Source: Cotesia glomerata (taxonomy: Eukaryota > Arthropoda > Insecta > Hymenoptera > Braconidae). Taken from it: a stretch of 64,000 nt of DNA. Positions 53,450 to 64,000 of this stretch are shown piece by piece; position 1 is the first letter of the stretch; each line of letters starts with the position of its first letter. Below the pieces are notes generated by a model that was given only the letters and a program-made list of their open reading frames with translations, ran no database searches and was not told the DNA's origin. The stretch is from the NCBI RefSeq assembly GCF_020080835.1, contig NW_025401664.1:310001-374000 (forward strand), written 5' to 3'. The position numbers were made by a program, and so were the translations under genes.

Positions 53450-54560
53450 TTTTTGTTTACGAAACAGTGTGATTTAAATATTATTTGTAAGCATTCACTC
53501 GGTACTTCAGTATTTACTTCTGGCACTAATACTTATTTTAGATTGAGTACCTGATAAAGTATCGATACGATTTTTAATAATTTTTTTATGTACTATTGCT
53601 TACACTATGGTGTATTATATTTTATAAAAAATTTATTTAGTCGATATAGTGTCTATTAAAACAACTGTCATTCCGTGATAGGTTCCAAATGTCTATATTG
53701 CTAATCTTTTTATTTTCAAGTTTTTAGAAATTATTTGCAAAATACTAAAAATTATTACGACTAGATAATTTTTTAAAATAATAATTTGCCAGAATTTTCT
53801 ATTACATAGTTTTTTCTTTGTGTTTTCTAATTTGCTTATTATTTTGTCTACGTAACAGTGTGCTTTGAATATTATTTGTAAACATTTGCTCGGTACTTGA
53901 GTGTTTATCTCTAGCATAATATTCATCTTAGATTGAGTACTTAATGAAGTATGGATAAGAATTTTAATAACTATTTATTTTTTATTTATTATTGCATAAA
54001 ATATGATGTATTTTATTATAGAAAATTTATTTAGTCGATATTGTGTCTATTAGAATTAGAACATCTGTCATTCCGTGATATATTCCAGATTTCTATATTG
54101 TTAATTTTTTATTTTCAAGTCTCCAAATAATTTGCAAAATACTTAAAACTACTACGACTAGATAATTTTTTAAAAATAATAATTTGCGAAAATTTTTTAT
54201 TAGATATCTTTTACTTATGTTCTCTAATGAGTTTATTACTATGTTTACGAAATTGTGCTTTAAATTTTATTAGTAAACATTTGCTCGGTACTTAAGTATT
54301 TACCATTGGCATGATACTCATCTTAAATTGAGTACTTAATGAAGTATAGATAAAATTTTTAATAATTTTTTATTTTTTATGTATTATTGCTTAAAATATG
54401 ATGTATTGTATATTATTGTTCAAAATTTATTTAGTCGATTCTTCTAACTTTTTATTTTCAATTCTTTGGAAATAAGTTACAAAATACTAAAAATTACAAC
54501 GACTAGATAACTATTTTACAATAATAATAATTTGCGAGGATTTTGTAATGCAATTTTTTA
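53450..54560 (+). repeat. Tandem repeat, about 390-bp unit, three copies
   Basis: The words GTGCTTTGAATATTATTTGTA, CTCGGTACTTGAGTATTTA, TTAGATTGAGTACTTAATGAA, ATTTATTTAGTCGATAT and CGACTAGATAATTTTTTAAA recur in order, with units starting near 53460, 53850 and 54245. Divergence between units is moderate. It lies between the RPA-like gene and the Helitron helicase. Confidence 0.75.
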
Positions 54561-56025
54561 CTTTGTGTTCTGTAACAAGTCTACAAATCTTTGTTACATC
54601 ATACCGATGGTAAAAATATTTTATATATTTTGGTCAACAACAATTTAAAACTGCACAAAATAAATAATGAGCATAATAATAATAATAAATATTTAGTTCA
54701 AAAGTTTTGATTGATTGTATCATTTTATTCCCTGCTTATTAGAATTTAATTCTAAATTCCTATTATAATAATAATAATAATAATACGAATTTTTCATTGA
54801 CGACGATAACTTTCATTTTTTATATCTCAGCTTTAAAATCTCCGCTTTAAAAAACTTTTAGTCCTGTTTACAATGACACTCATGTAAGTGTCGGCGATGT
54901 ACCTGCCACCTACATATGAAAAGTGTCTGTAAGCGTATAAAAATCTACACTTTATATCATTATTTTGATGTCGTTATAAAATACCATGTGCATGGATTTA
55001 ATATTTAATATTTTAGTGAAATTATTTCTCTTGTGAAATTGATTTAATGGTTTAGATATCCGATAATTCAGCCTCATATTTATAGACAATTTCTTTTATT
55101 GATTAATTTGTTATTGCAAAGTTCAACGTAAAGTTGATTCTCAATATTGATTGTCAAGAAAAAATATCCTGTCAGGTTATTCATAGGTAAGTTTATTATC
55201 AATAGATTTATCATAGACAAATCTTCATGTTAATTTTTTGCACTTATGACAATTGTATTATTGTATTATTATTAATTATTAAATATAGTGGATAACAATT
55301 TCAAATATCAATTTTTTTCTCAAATCTTAAAAATTTTTTATTGGTATTTTTTGACAATTTTATTATTTTAAACATTTTAAATATTATTTTGAATTGTTCA
55401 TTCATTAATTTTTTTTATTTTTTCTCAGGTTGAACCGACATCATTTGTGTCAAAGGCCTAACCAGATGAACTCCGTATAGTGAAATTGAATTAAAACTTG
55501 ATATTTGAAATACAATTGAACTGATCTGAAAATTGATTTGAACTTGAGCAGTGAAATGAAATTCACTTAAATATGAATATGACAAATAAATTGACCTGAT
55601 TATAAATATGCTAATGAAATAGATTTATGTTGAAAAAATTAAGAAATTTGACTTGAATTACAATCGAATGTATAAGCGATTATTAGTAAATTTAATTTTA
55701 ATTTTTGCCATATGCTATAATAAAACTTTGTGGAAACATACAACTGAGTATTAACAATTGTTATAAATTTTAATATTTCTGTAGTTATATTAATATATTA
55801 GTAAATATTTATTATTATTCTAATGTAATTTAAACCTTAGTTTTGATAGATAGACTGAATCAGGTAATTATATTTAATAAAATAAGTTTATTAAATACAT
55901 ATGAATTTGTAAAAACATATTTTGATTAAATAAATAAAATCTATAAAAGACTTCTTAATTGGAAATTATTTTTACACTATATAATTTTTTTTTTAAATTT
56001 AGATTTTTCACACTATTATATAACT
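54561..56025. other. AT-rich region upstream of the Helitron helicase
   Basis: No frame of interest. A TTTTCTCAG|GTTGAACCG acceptor-like site occurs at about 55428-55440 and could mark a 5' UTR exon of the helicase gene; this is speculative. Confidence 0.3.
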
Positions 56026-59000
56026 ATGGGACGCAGAAAAATTATTATGACACCTGAAGAAGAGCAAGAAATAAAAAGAGTTCGACGCGAAAAACAAAAT
56101 GAACTACGACGTAATCGTCGGCGAGATGAACAAAGAAATGATGAACCTATTACCTGTAATTCCGAAGCAACTGCTGGTCCATCAAACCTTTATAATCCTA
56201 TTTCTAATGCCTTTTCAGATCATAATTACTTGGCTACTCAGCCGTTACTTCAAAATATAGTTGTGAATCACGATGTTCATATTGCTAATAACAATACCGG
56301 TAACAATGTTATTAATAATGTCATACGTGAGAATTATATTGGTCAAATGAATGTTTTATGCATGCACTGTACTGCTAAACATTTCAAAAATGAAATGGTC
56401 GCTAATAAAGGAAATTCATTTAATGACTGTTGTCATCATGGTGAAGTAAAATTGGATCCATTACCTGATTTCCCAATAATTTTAAAATCTCTATTTGAAA
56501 GTACTCACGAAAAATCTAAAAATTTTTTTGAACGTATTCGAAATTTTAATAGTTCTTTTTCTTTTGCATCATTCAACGCCAATCTTGTTGATCTTAGTGC
56601 TCAAAGGAGAGGTCCATACTGTTTCAAAATACAAGGACAGATTTATTATCAGATGAATACATCACTCTATCCGTCTTATAATGAATCACCGAGTTATGGG
56701 CAACTTTTTATTGTAGACTCCGCGGAAGCCGTAGATTTTCGAGCTGAGCGAAACGCACAATGTGATCGAGAAATCTTAGTGATCATTGAAGAAATATTAC
56801 GTACGCATAATAAATTCGTTATGTCTTATCAAATGATGAAAGATATATTGGATGAAGAATCAGTCACTGATGCAAGTGGTAATATTGTTGAACCGGATTT
56901 AAATTTAGTATTTACAATAAAACCTGGTATGGACGTTCGACGTTACAATTATCAAAGAGCAAATGAGGTTGCTGCAGTTTTTTCAACGACAGCTGATGGT
57001 GGAATACCAGAATCTTATGTTACTGTACGAAATAAAAATACAAAGACTTTTCAAAGAGTTACGTCAATGGATCCGAATTCTGAGCCATGGATTTACCCAC
57101 TATTTTTCCCTCATGGAAATCAAGGATGGCATAGAAATATTTACCAAGTTAATAGAACTAAAAATAGAGTAACACGATCAGATTATTTTAAGTATAGATT
57201 AGCTATTCGAGATGAATTTAATGTTTTTCTCATGGGTCGACGTTTAACGCAACAGTGGATTGTTGATAGTTATGTAAATATTGAAAGAGATAGATTACAA
57301 TACGATCAAGATCATCAGTCAAAACTACGTGCAGAATCATATCAAGGATTATTAGATCACCTTCAGTCGCAATTACATAATGATGCAAGTAAAAGAATCG
57401 GTAAAGTAATGATCTTACCGTCGACTTTTACTGGTTCACCTAGAAATATGTTACATCATTATCAAGATGCGATGGCAATTGTTAGAAAGTTTCATAAACC
57501 GGATTTATTTATTACAATGACATGTAATCCTAAATGGCGCGAAATCTCAGAAAACTTACTTCCAGGTCAAACAGCTTCCGATAGACCTGATTTAGTAGCA
57601 CGTGTATTTTGCATTAAAAAAGATATTTTGATTAAAATGATAGTTAAAGACAATTTTTTTGGAAAAGTAGTTGCTTATAATTGGGTAATTGAATTTCAGA
57701 AACGAGGATTACCACATTTACATATGTTAATTACTTTAGATAATATCTCTAAAATGTCGACTCCCGAACGAGTGAATAAATTCATCTCTGCAGAAATACC
57801 TGATAAAAATGAAGATCCTACATTGCATAATATTGTTACCACCAATATGCTACATGGTCCGTGTGGTGATTGGTGTTTAGTCAACGACAAATGCTCAAAA
57901 AGATTTCCTAAAGATTTTCAAAGCGAAACTTTATTGGATGCTAATGGTTATCCTTCTTACCGTCGTCGTAATAATGGAATCACATTTACGAGAAATCAAT
58001 CACTTTTCGATAACCAACATGTTGTACCGTACAATGCTACTTTGCTGTTAACTTTTAATTGTCATATTAACGTAGAAGTAGTATCGACTGTAAGTGCAGT
58101 TAAGTATTTATACAAATATGTATATAAAGGGCACGATAAAGCAGGAATAACAATAAACGGACAATTACAAACACGATCAACGTCATCAGTGCCAGAATCA
58201 AATGGCCAATCGTCTAAACAGTCAGAATCACACTCCACTATAAATCATGATGAAATAAAAAATTTTGTTGATACTCGCTATGTTGGACCTGTCGAAGGTG
58301 CATGGCGCATTTTATGTAAGAATTTGCAAGATAAGAGTCATTCAGTCATTCGCTTACCTGTACATCTACCTAATGAACAAAATATAACTATAAGCGATGA
58401 TTGCGATGAAAATGGTTTAATCCAAGCTTTACAAAAACGATCAATGTTAATTAAGTATTTTTCTTTGAATGAACGTGATCCATTAGCCCGACGATTTATA
58501 TACAGTGATATTCCATATCATTATACGTTTTCTAAAAAAAAAGGCTCTCTTGTACCTCAATGGCATCCACGACAACGATGTTTTAATGTTATAGGTCGGA
58601 TGTATTCTGTTAGTCCTGCTCAATCTGAGTTATTTCACCTCAGAATATTATTATTACATTCTAAAGAAGCAAGAAATTATGAAGAACTTAGGACCGTCAA
58701 TGGTGTGATTCATAATACATTTACAGAAACATGTTTAGCAGCTGGACTTATCGAAGATGATGATGAATGGAAAAGAACACTAAGCGAAGCAGTCATTTCG
58801 ATGATGCCCAGAGAATTACGTTGTTTATTTGTACGTATACTTATTCATTGTCAACCACTTCATCCTAATGAACTTCGGAATGAATTTAAAGAAGCTATGT
58901 CTGAAGATTTTACAAAAAAATTAAGGTCTTCAGAACAGGGGCAAAAAAAAGCTTATATTTTTATAAATTCAATGCTTCACAGAGAGGGTTACTCTCTTGC

Positions 59001-60480
59001 ATCGTTTCCAAGCATGCCACAAATAAGCGAAATAGAAAACATTGACGTTACAGAGCAAGATGTATTACCTGAAACAGCAAATCATTCAAATTATGACAAA
59101 TTGAATATTCGTCAGAAGGGAGTTGTTAACTATGTTTTATCTTTAGTAGATAATAATCATAATAATGATGTTAACAGTAATTGTATTTTTATTGATAGAC
59201 CCGATGGGTCAGGAAAAACATTCATTTACACGACATTATGTGAACTATTAAAAGATAAAAATAAAAACGTATGTACTATGGCTTACACTGGTATTGCAGC
59301 AACACTTTTACCGAATGGAAAGACTGTTCATAAAACTTTTGGATTACCGGTTCCTATGTTTTCTGATTCGTCTTCAAATGTAAAACCTAATTCAAAACAC
59401 GGAATTTACTTGAGTGATGTTGACGTATTTATCTGGGACGAAGCGCCAATGTCACCTAGATATGCTTTAGAAATTGTTAATCGTACATTGCAGGATATTA
59501 TGAATAATTATATCCCTTTTGGTGGAAAAATAATGATTTTGGGTGGAGATTTTCGTCAATTACTTCCAGTACAAGCTCATGCAACGAGAACCGAAACTAT
59601 TAATTTATCAATCAAATTTTCTTCCTTATGGAAGCATTTCCGCACATTTTCATTACAACAGAATATGCGGGCATTGCCAGAAGAAAAAGAATTTGTTCAA
59701 TTTTTATTAGATATCGGGAACGGTAAAATTAACGATATTGATGATAAATTAGTACTTCCGAATCAATGTTTAGTATCGACACGTAACAATATTATAACCG
59801 ATGTATATCAAAAAATTATTAGAGGTAAACGCTATCATGAACTTACTGGAACTGCAATTCTTTCGGCTCGAAATATCGACGTGGATGCAATCAATCAAGA
59901 AGTTATTAAATTATTAGATATTTCCACTGAAAAAATTTATACAGCAGTTGATAGTACTGAAAATTGCGACAATGGAGATTTTGATGACGCTATTTTAACA
60001 GAATATCTTAACACGTTAAATCCACCTAATATAGCTCCATATGAACTTCGTTTGAGACAATACGCAATTGTCATGTTAATTAGAAATCTTTCGTTAAGTG
60101 AAGGATTATGTAACGGTACTCGACTAATGATTATACAATTAGGTACAAATGTTTAACGATGTAAAATACTAACTGGCGACAGAACCGGTGGTATAGTTTT
60201 TATAAATCGGATAACACTGTATTGCGATAACGTCTACCCCTTTACCTTTAAGCGACGACAATTTCCGACTAAATTAGCATTCTGTATGACCATAAATAAA
60301 GCTCAGGGCCAAACATTTAATAAAATTGGAATCGATCTTACAAAAGATGTTTTCAATCATGGGCAATTATACGTGGCATTATCACGAGTCCGTAGTTGGG
60401 CATCTTTAGCAGTCTTTTTTAATAATGCTAAGAATGATCGATTAGTAAAGAATTATGTCTACAAAGAACTATTTGTGTAG
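56026..60480 (+). pseudogene. Helitron Rep-helicase, nearly complete, one in-frame stop
   Basis: ATG at 56026. The frame is open for 1,376 residues to TAA 60154-60156, then continues in the same frame to a natural stop at 60478-60480 (about 1,484 residues in all). An N-terminal basic region leads to Cys/His pairs (VLCMHC, CCHHG) and the Helitron-like N domain. HUH motif: PHLHM, H564 and H566. Tyrosine motif: YLYKYVYKGHD at 694-704. The PIF1-type helicase follows: motif I RPDGSGKT (1058-1065), motif II FIWDEAPM, motif III GGDFRQLLPV, QQNMRA, and after the stop TINKAQGQTFNKIG and GQLYVALSRVRS. The first residue of the Walker A is Arg where Gly is expected. Role: rolling-circle transposition, nicking and unwinding. 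Confidence 0.9.
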
Positions 60481-61132
60481 ACATTACCTCCTCAATTTAT
60501 TTGTTGAAAAATACTCGAAAATTTTGTAAACTACCTGCAATTTTTCATATTGTATTTTTTCTCAATTCTAAGATTTTTTATATGACATATTCTTAAAATA
60601 TTATGAATATATACTTAAGATATTTTGTAAATTTATTTAATCGAAAAGTTTTCAATTAATGGGAAATGTAATTATTAAATTTACAGTATTACTTCAACTT
60701 TTAAAAGCAGTTAATTAACATCTATAAAAAATATTCGTAATCAGGATACTATGATAATTTATATTAAAGGAAGAAGTAATGACTAATAATTATTTGTATT
60801 TATTTGATGACTTAATCTTATAAACTACTAATATTCTACCACTTCTAAGGATTATTACTACTTTTGGTGATAATTTTTGATGCGTAGCATGAATAATATA
60901 ATTAATAGGTATCATTATTAATAGGAATCATAAATTATATGATACGAGATATGAACGACAAATAATTATTTCATATTCACGAAATAACATTATTAATTAA
61001 CATAATATATGTAATATTATTTCATGAGAATATCTTATAATTAACATTTGATCATTATTATTAAGTCAAATAATTAGACATTCAAACAATTCTTAATAAA
61101 TATTTTAGAAGTATTTAACCATATTCTTTTTT
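60481..61132. other. AT-rich region downstream of the Helitron helicase
   Basis: Expected to hold the Helitron 3' terminus (hairpin then CTRR), but no convincing hairpin-CTRR pair was found by eye. No gene seen. Confidence 0.35.
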
Positions 61133-61853
61133 GTTATTTCAACGATAATTTCGGTCTAACAATTGTAAATATATTAAATCGTGCTATACCCGCGCACACG
61201 CTCACATATTTGAATAATTACAGAAAGAGCGGAAAAGCGGGGATCAGGTTTAGGGTTGGATATCTCAATTAAAACGCGTAATTTATTATCAAAAATAACA
61301 CTAGTAATTTATTTACATTAATTACACTCAATATTTAATATTTTTAATAGCGGATTGTTAAGATAAAAGCGGATTTGTAAATTACAGCGTGGTTTGCAAA
61401 AGCGAAGCGGTTGACACGTGGTTGAACACTTTGCCGGCACTGAAAAAGCGGTGAAATAAATGCACTGTTAACACAATTTACCTATAACAAATTAAAGCGA
61501 ATTATTAGCGGTTAATTTAAGCAGTTTAAATTATAAAATTAGCGAAATGCGGTTTATTAACAAAAAGCGAAAGTAAAGAAATACTAATGGCGACTTGATG
61601 CAGCGAAAGCGTAGAAGCGAAAGATAATAACAATAGTTCGTCTTCTTCCTCGTTGAGTTGGGGAAGAAGGCTATTGCGCATGTCTAGTGGGAGTGATCAG
61701 CCAATAAAGCGGTCGATTCATGACGTGATCGAGAGGCTGATTTTCTATTGGCGGTTCGATTTTTGCGGGAACTAGCGGTGGACAGGTGCGTCTCTTGAAT
61801 TTGGGAGTCCCCCAGGAGCGAGTTAATCGCTACTGGGCCTTGTTCACCGAACA
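61133..61853 (-). mobile_element. 3' LTR of a BEL/Pao retrotransposon (left edge uncertain)
   Basis: On the minus strand the LTR begins TGTTCGGTGAACAAGG immediately after a purine tract (GGGGGAGAA), as expected for a polypurine primer next to a 3' LTR. The other end is placed at TGTTATTTC (61133, i.e. ...GAAATAACA on the minus strand), which gives TG...CA; this edge is a guess. The region is rich in GCGG/AGCGAA words. Confidence 0.5.
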
Positions 61854-62716
61854 TTCTCCCCCGGGTTGGCGGCTGCGTCGACAAGATCATCTTCTTCATG
61901 CGTTAGCGGCAGGACACAGAGCTTTGTAATTGGACGTACCAGCTCTGTGTTAACTGTCTTAACAGTTACTACGCGGATTTGTCCATCTTCACCTGGATGG
62001 ACAGCAATTACTTCGGCTAATTGCCACTTGGTTGGCGGGAGATCCTCAGTGGTAATCAGTACAACTGAACCCACCTTGATCTGGTTGCGTCGATGATGCC
62101 ACTTTGAAATGGCCTGGTAGCGGTGGATGCAGTCCTGGTAGTAGCGTTTCCAGAAGTGTTGAACCATTTGCTGGACTTGTTCCCAGTGCGAGAGCCGAGC
62201 AGGTTGTAAATCTGTCAGCGATGGCTCTGGGATGGCGGTCAGTGACTGTCCGATTAAGAAGTGACCTGGAGTCAGTACAGCCAGGTCAGCAGGATCTTCA
62301 TTCAGCGGTGTGAGCGGTCTGGAATTCAATATGGCTTCAATTTGAGCCAGTAGCGTTGAATATTGCTCAAGCGTCAACAGCGAGTCTCCGATTGTTCTTC
62401 GAAGGTGAAATTTGATAGATTTCACAGCGGCTTCCCATTTTCCTCCAAAATGTGGAGCTCCAGGCGGATTGAATTTCCAGTTCGTGCCATCTTGAGCGAT
62501 CAAGGTTGATAATTCTCGTAATGTGCGGGATCCTGCAGCGAATAGTCGTTTCAGCTCTTTATCTGCTCCTACAAAATTGGTTCCACAGTCTGAATATAGC
62601 GTGTGGCAGATACCTCGGCGACTAGTGAAGCGGCGATAAGCGGCGATGAAAGCGGCAACGGTGTAGTCAGTTACTAGCTCTAAATGTACAGCTGAACTGA
62701 ACATGCATACATGCAT
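61844..62716 (-). pseudogene. BEL/Pao polyprotein C-terminus: integrase and C-terminal domain, 5' truncated
   Basis: The frame starts inside the integrase core (SAVHLELVTDYTVAAFIAAY) and contains YSDCGTNFVGADKEL (second catalytic Asp) and GAPHFGGKWEAAVKSIK (catalytic Glu). It then holds NSRPLTPL, GHFLIGQSL and the conserved C-terminal domain of BEL elements (HFWKRYYQDCIHRYQ, GSVVLITTEDLPPTKWQLAEV). The stop lies just inside the LTR. The upstream part of the polyprotein (gag, protease, RT, RNase H, first Asp) is missing; the break at about 62705-62730 coincides with a short CATA/CATG repeat. Dead copy. Confidence 0.85.
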
Positions 62717-62729
62717 ACATGGTACAAAT

Positions 62730-63168
62730 ATTCCCTTATGATAACCCTTACTCGCTACGGGATCGACCCGATCAATCGATAGTGATTTTAGTTGGACAGT
62801 AAAAGAATAACTTATTTAAGCCAGGAGACAGCGGTGTGCGAATATTAATTGATCTCAACTTGTGAGTACTCACCAGAAAAGGAAACTCAAACCAAGGCAC
62901 CAAATCCACACTCCTTACAATAGCAGAGGTCCCGCGTGCCTACCTCACACCAAGCGGGCCACCGCGTGTCTGCTCAATTTTTGTCACCGTAAACCGTTCG
63001 AGGCCTCGTGTTCGACAACAAGGGCCTCTCTAGCCATTTTCCCTAATTCAATGAACTCTTTGCTCGCGATCGATATTGTAGGGCCTCACCCGTGCGAGTA
63101 AAGGCTATGATTTATCACTCATAGTAAAATTAGGTACTATATGCCAATAATTTACGGCAATGCACACA

Positions 63169-63199
<31 letters not shown>

Positions 63200-63840
63200 T
63201 ACAAATAATTCATTATAAATGTCTGAAATAAAGATAGAATTAATTCTTAAATTAATAACCATAATATTAGAAATTTCAAATATAAATAATACTAATAATA
63301 TTAAATTCAATAAATAAATTCATAAATCAATATAAAATAATAAATTCAGAGACACACCGAGTGTGGATCTGTTGCCAAATTTAGGCGCAGGGAGGGACGC
63401 ACACAGGGAATAAAAACCCTGTGACAAAATGTACTAAATAAATTAACGTTTTTAAAATATAAAAATATAAATGATAATTATGAGCTGTGATAGAATTCGG
63501 TACGTTACAATCAACGTTATGATAATGTAGTGTAATTAATGCTGATGATTTATAAAGATGATTCTTGTTTATAAGCAATCATTATATTATATCATATGAC
63601 ATTACAAGCGAAACAAATTCACTCAACAAAATATTTATTAATTGTTAATAAATATTTGTTAACTATTAATAAATGCTTAATAACTATTAATAAATGAGAT
63701 TTTCCTCCCAATTAAATATTTATTGAATGTTAAAAAATATTTGTTGAAATTTAATAGATTAAATAATTGTCTTCGAATAAATTTAATCATTAATAGTCAA
63801 TAAATCCTCCTATTAGTGTACATTAGTTATTTATGTACCT
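62730..63840. other. Spacer with TAA tract, no clear gene
   Basis: A GC-richer patch at 62740-63110 contains a short frame ending in LLAIDIVGPHP, faintly like the start of a retroviral-type integrase core. It is too short and isolated to call. A TAA tract lies at about 63172-63197. The rest is AT-rich with several TTAATAAATA repeats near 63640-63800. Confidence 0.35.
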
Positions 63841-63974
63841 TGGGCGAGCCACGCGCAAATACAGTCGGGGTGAGAAATATTTTCAGCAGGGATAGTATAA
63901 GGCCGAGGCCCGAGGCTTTACATCCCTGCTGCAAATAATTATCATCTCGACCGTATTTGCGCGTGGCTTGCCCA
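63841..63974. repeat. 134-bp imperfect palindrome (MITE-like or fold-back)
   Basis: TGGGCGAGCCACGCGCAAATAC at the left pairs with GTATTTGCGCGTGGCTTGCCCA at the right. Inner arms GCAGGGAT / ATCCCTGC and GGCC/GAGGC elements continue the symmetry to a short centre at about 63905. No coding capacity; the target duplication is unclear because the window ends soon after. Confidence 0.65.
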
Positions 63975-64000
63975 TGGTGCTTAAAAATTTTTTCGTCCTA

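Noticed and set aside
61684..61899. 71-residue minus-strand frame over the BEL LTR start
   Set aside because: It overlaps the end of the integrase frame and the LTR in another phase and has no motif.
62862..63101. Short plus-strand frame ending in DIVGPHP as an integrase fragment
   Set aside because: Only a few residues resemble an integrase start, with no catalytic residue; too little to annotate as a gene.

Overview
This is a eukaryotic, AT-rich, gene-poor window made almost entirely of transposable elements and their debris. I see no intact host gene, no operon structure, and no rRNA or CRISPR. The mix of elements (R1-like, LOA-like, R4/Dong-like and CR1/Jockey-like non-LTR retrotransposons, BEL/Pao, DIRS, Helitron, piggyBac-like and Harbinger-like MITEs, and many TAA microsatellites) fits an insect genome, plausibly a parasitoid hymenopteran. 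The species is inference only.

Region 1 (about 1.4-15.6 kb) is a nested stack that target-site duplications (TSDs) let one read in order. A minus-strand R1-like retrotransposon sits in a dispersed repeat (family X) with a TSD of about 15 bp. It was hit by a solo LTR (13487-14019) and by a 9.8-kb element with long terminal inverted repeats (2092-11868, 8-bp TSD). That element was itself hit by a LOA-like retrotransposon (3369-6938, 13-bp TSD) and by an R4/Dong-like copy in a TAA tract (7477-11124).

Region 2 (15.6-22.8 kb) is family X in both orientations, with two TTAA-flanked MITEs, an A-tailed non-LTR fragment and the composite repeat Z/Y. Region 3 (22.8-37 kb) holds R4/Dong-like copies B, C and D on TAA tracts, with a CR1/Jockey-like element (two long open frames) on the minus strand between C and D. 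Region 4 (37-41.7 kb) holds a 144-bp hairpin MITE, a 1.7-kb fold-back structure, and a tandem duplication of which only one copy carries a Harbinger-like MITE. Region 5 (41.7-49.8 kb) is a DIRS-type tyrosine-recombinase retrotransposon with a predicted intron, abutting a fifth, inverted R4/Dong-like copy.

Region 6 (51.5-60.5 kb) has a five-exon, decayed OB-fold/RPA-like gene followed on the same strand by a nearly complete Helitron Rep-helicase with one nonsense codon. They may belong to one RPA-bearing Helitron. Region 7 (61-64 kb) has the 3' end of a BEL/Pao element and a 134-bp palindrome.

The most notable points are: two unrelated non-LTR elements whose ORF1 and ORF2 share one frame and are separated by a single stop codon; a predicted spliceosomal intron in the DIRS gag; the RPA-like gene beside a Helitron; five R4/Dong-like copies on TAA tracts with mosaic sequences and odd 3' truncations; and transposon stratigraphy supported by TSDs. 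All functional calls come from reading motifs by eye; no database search was run.
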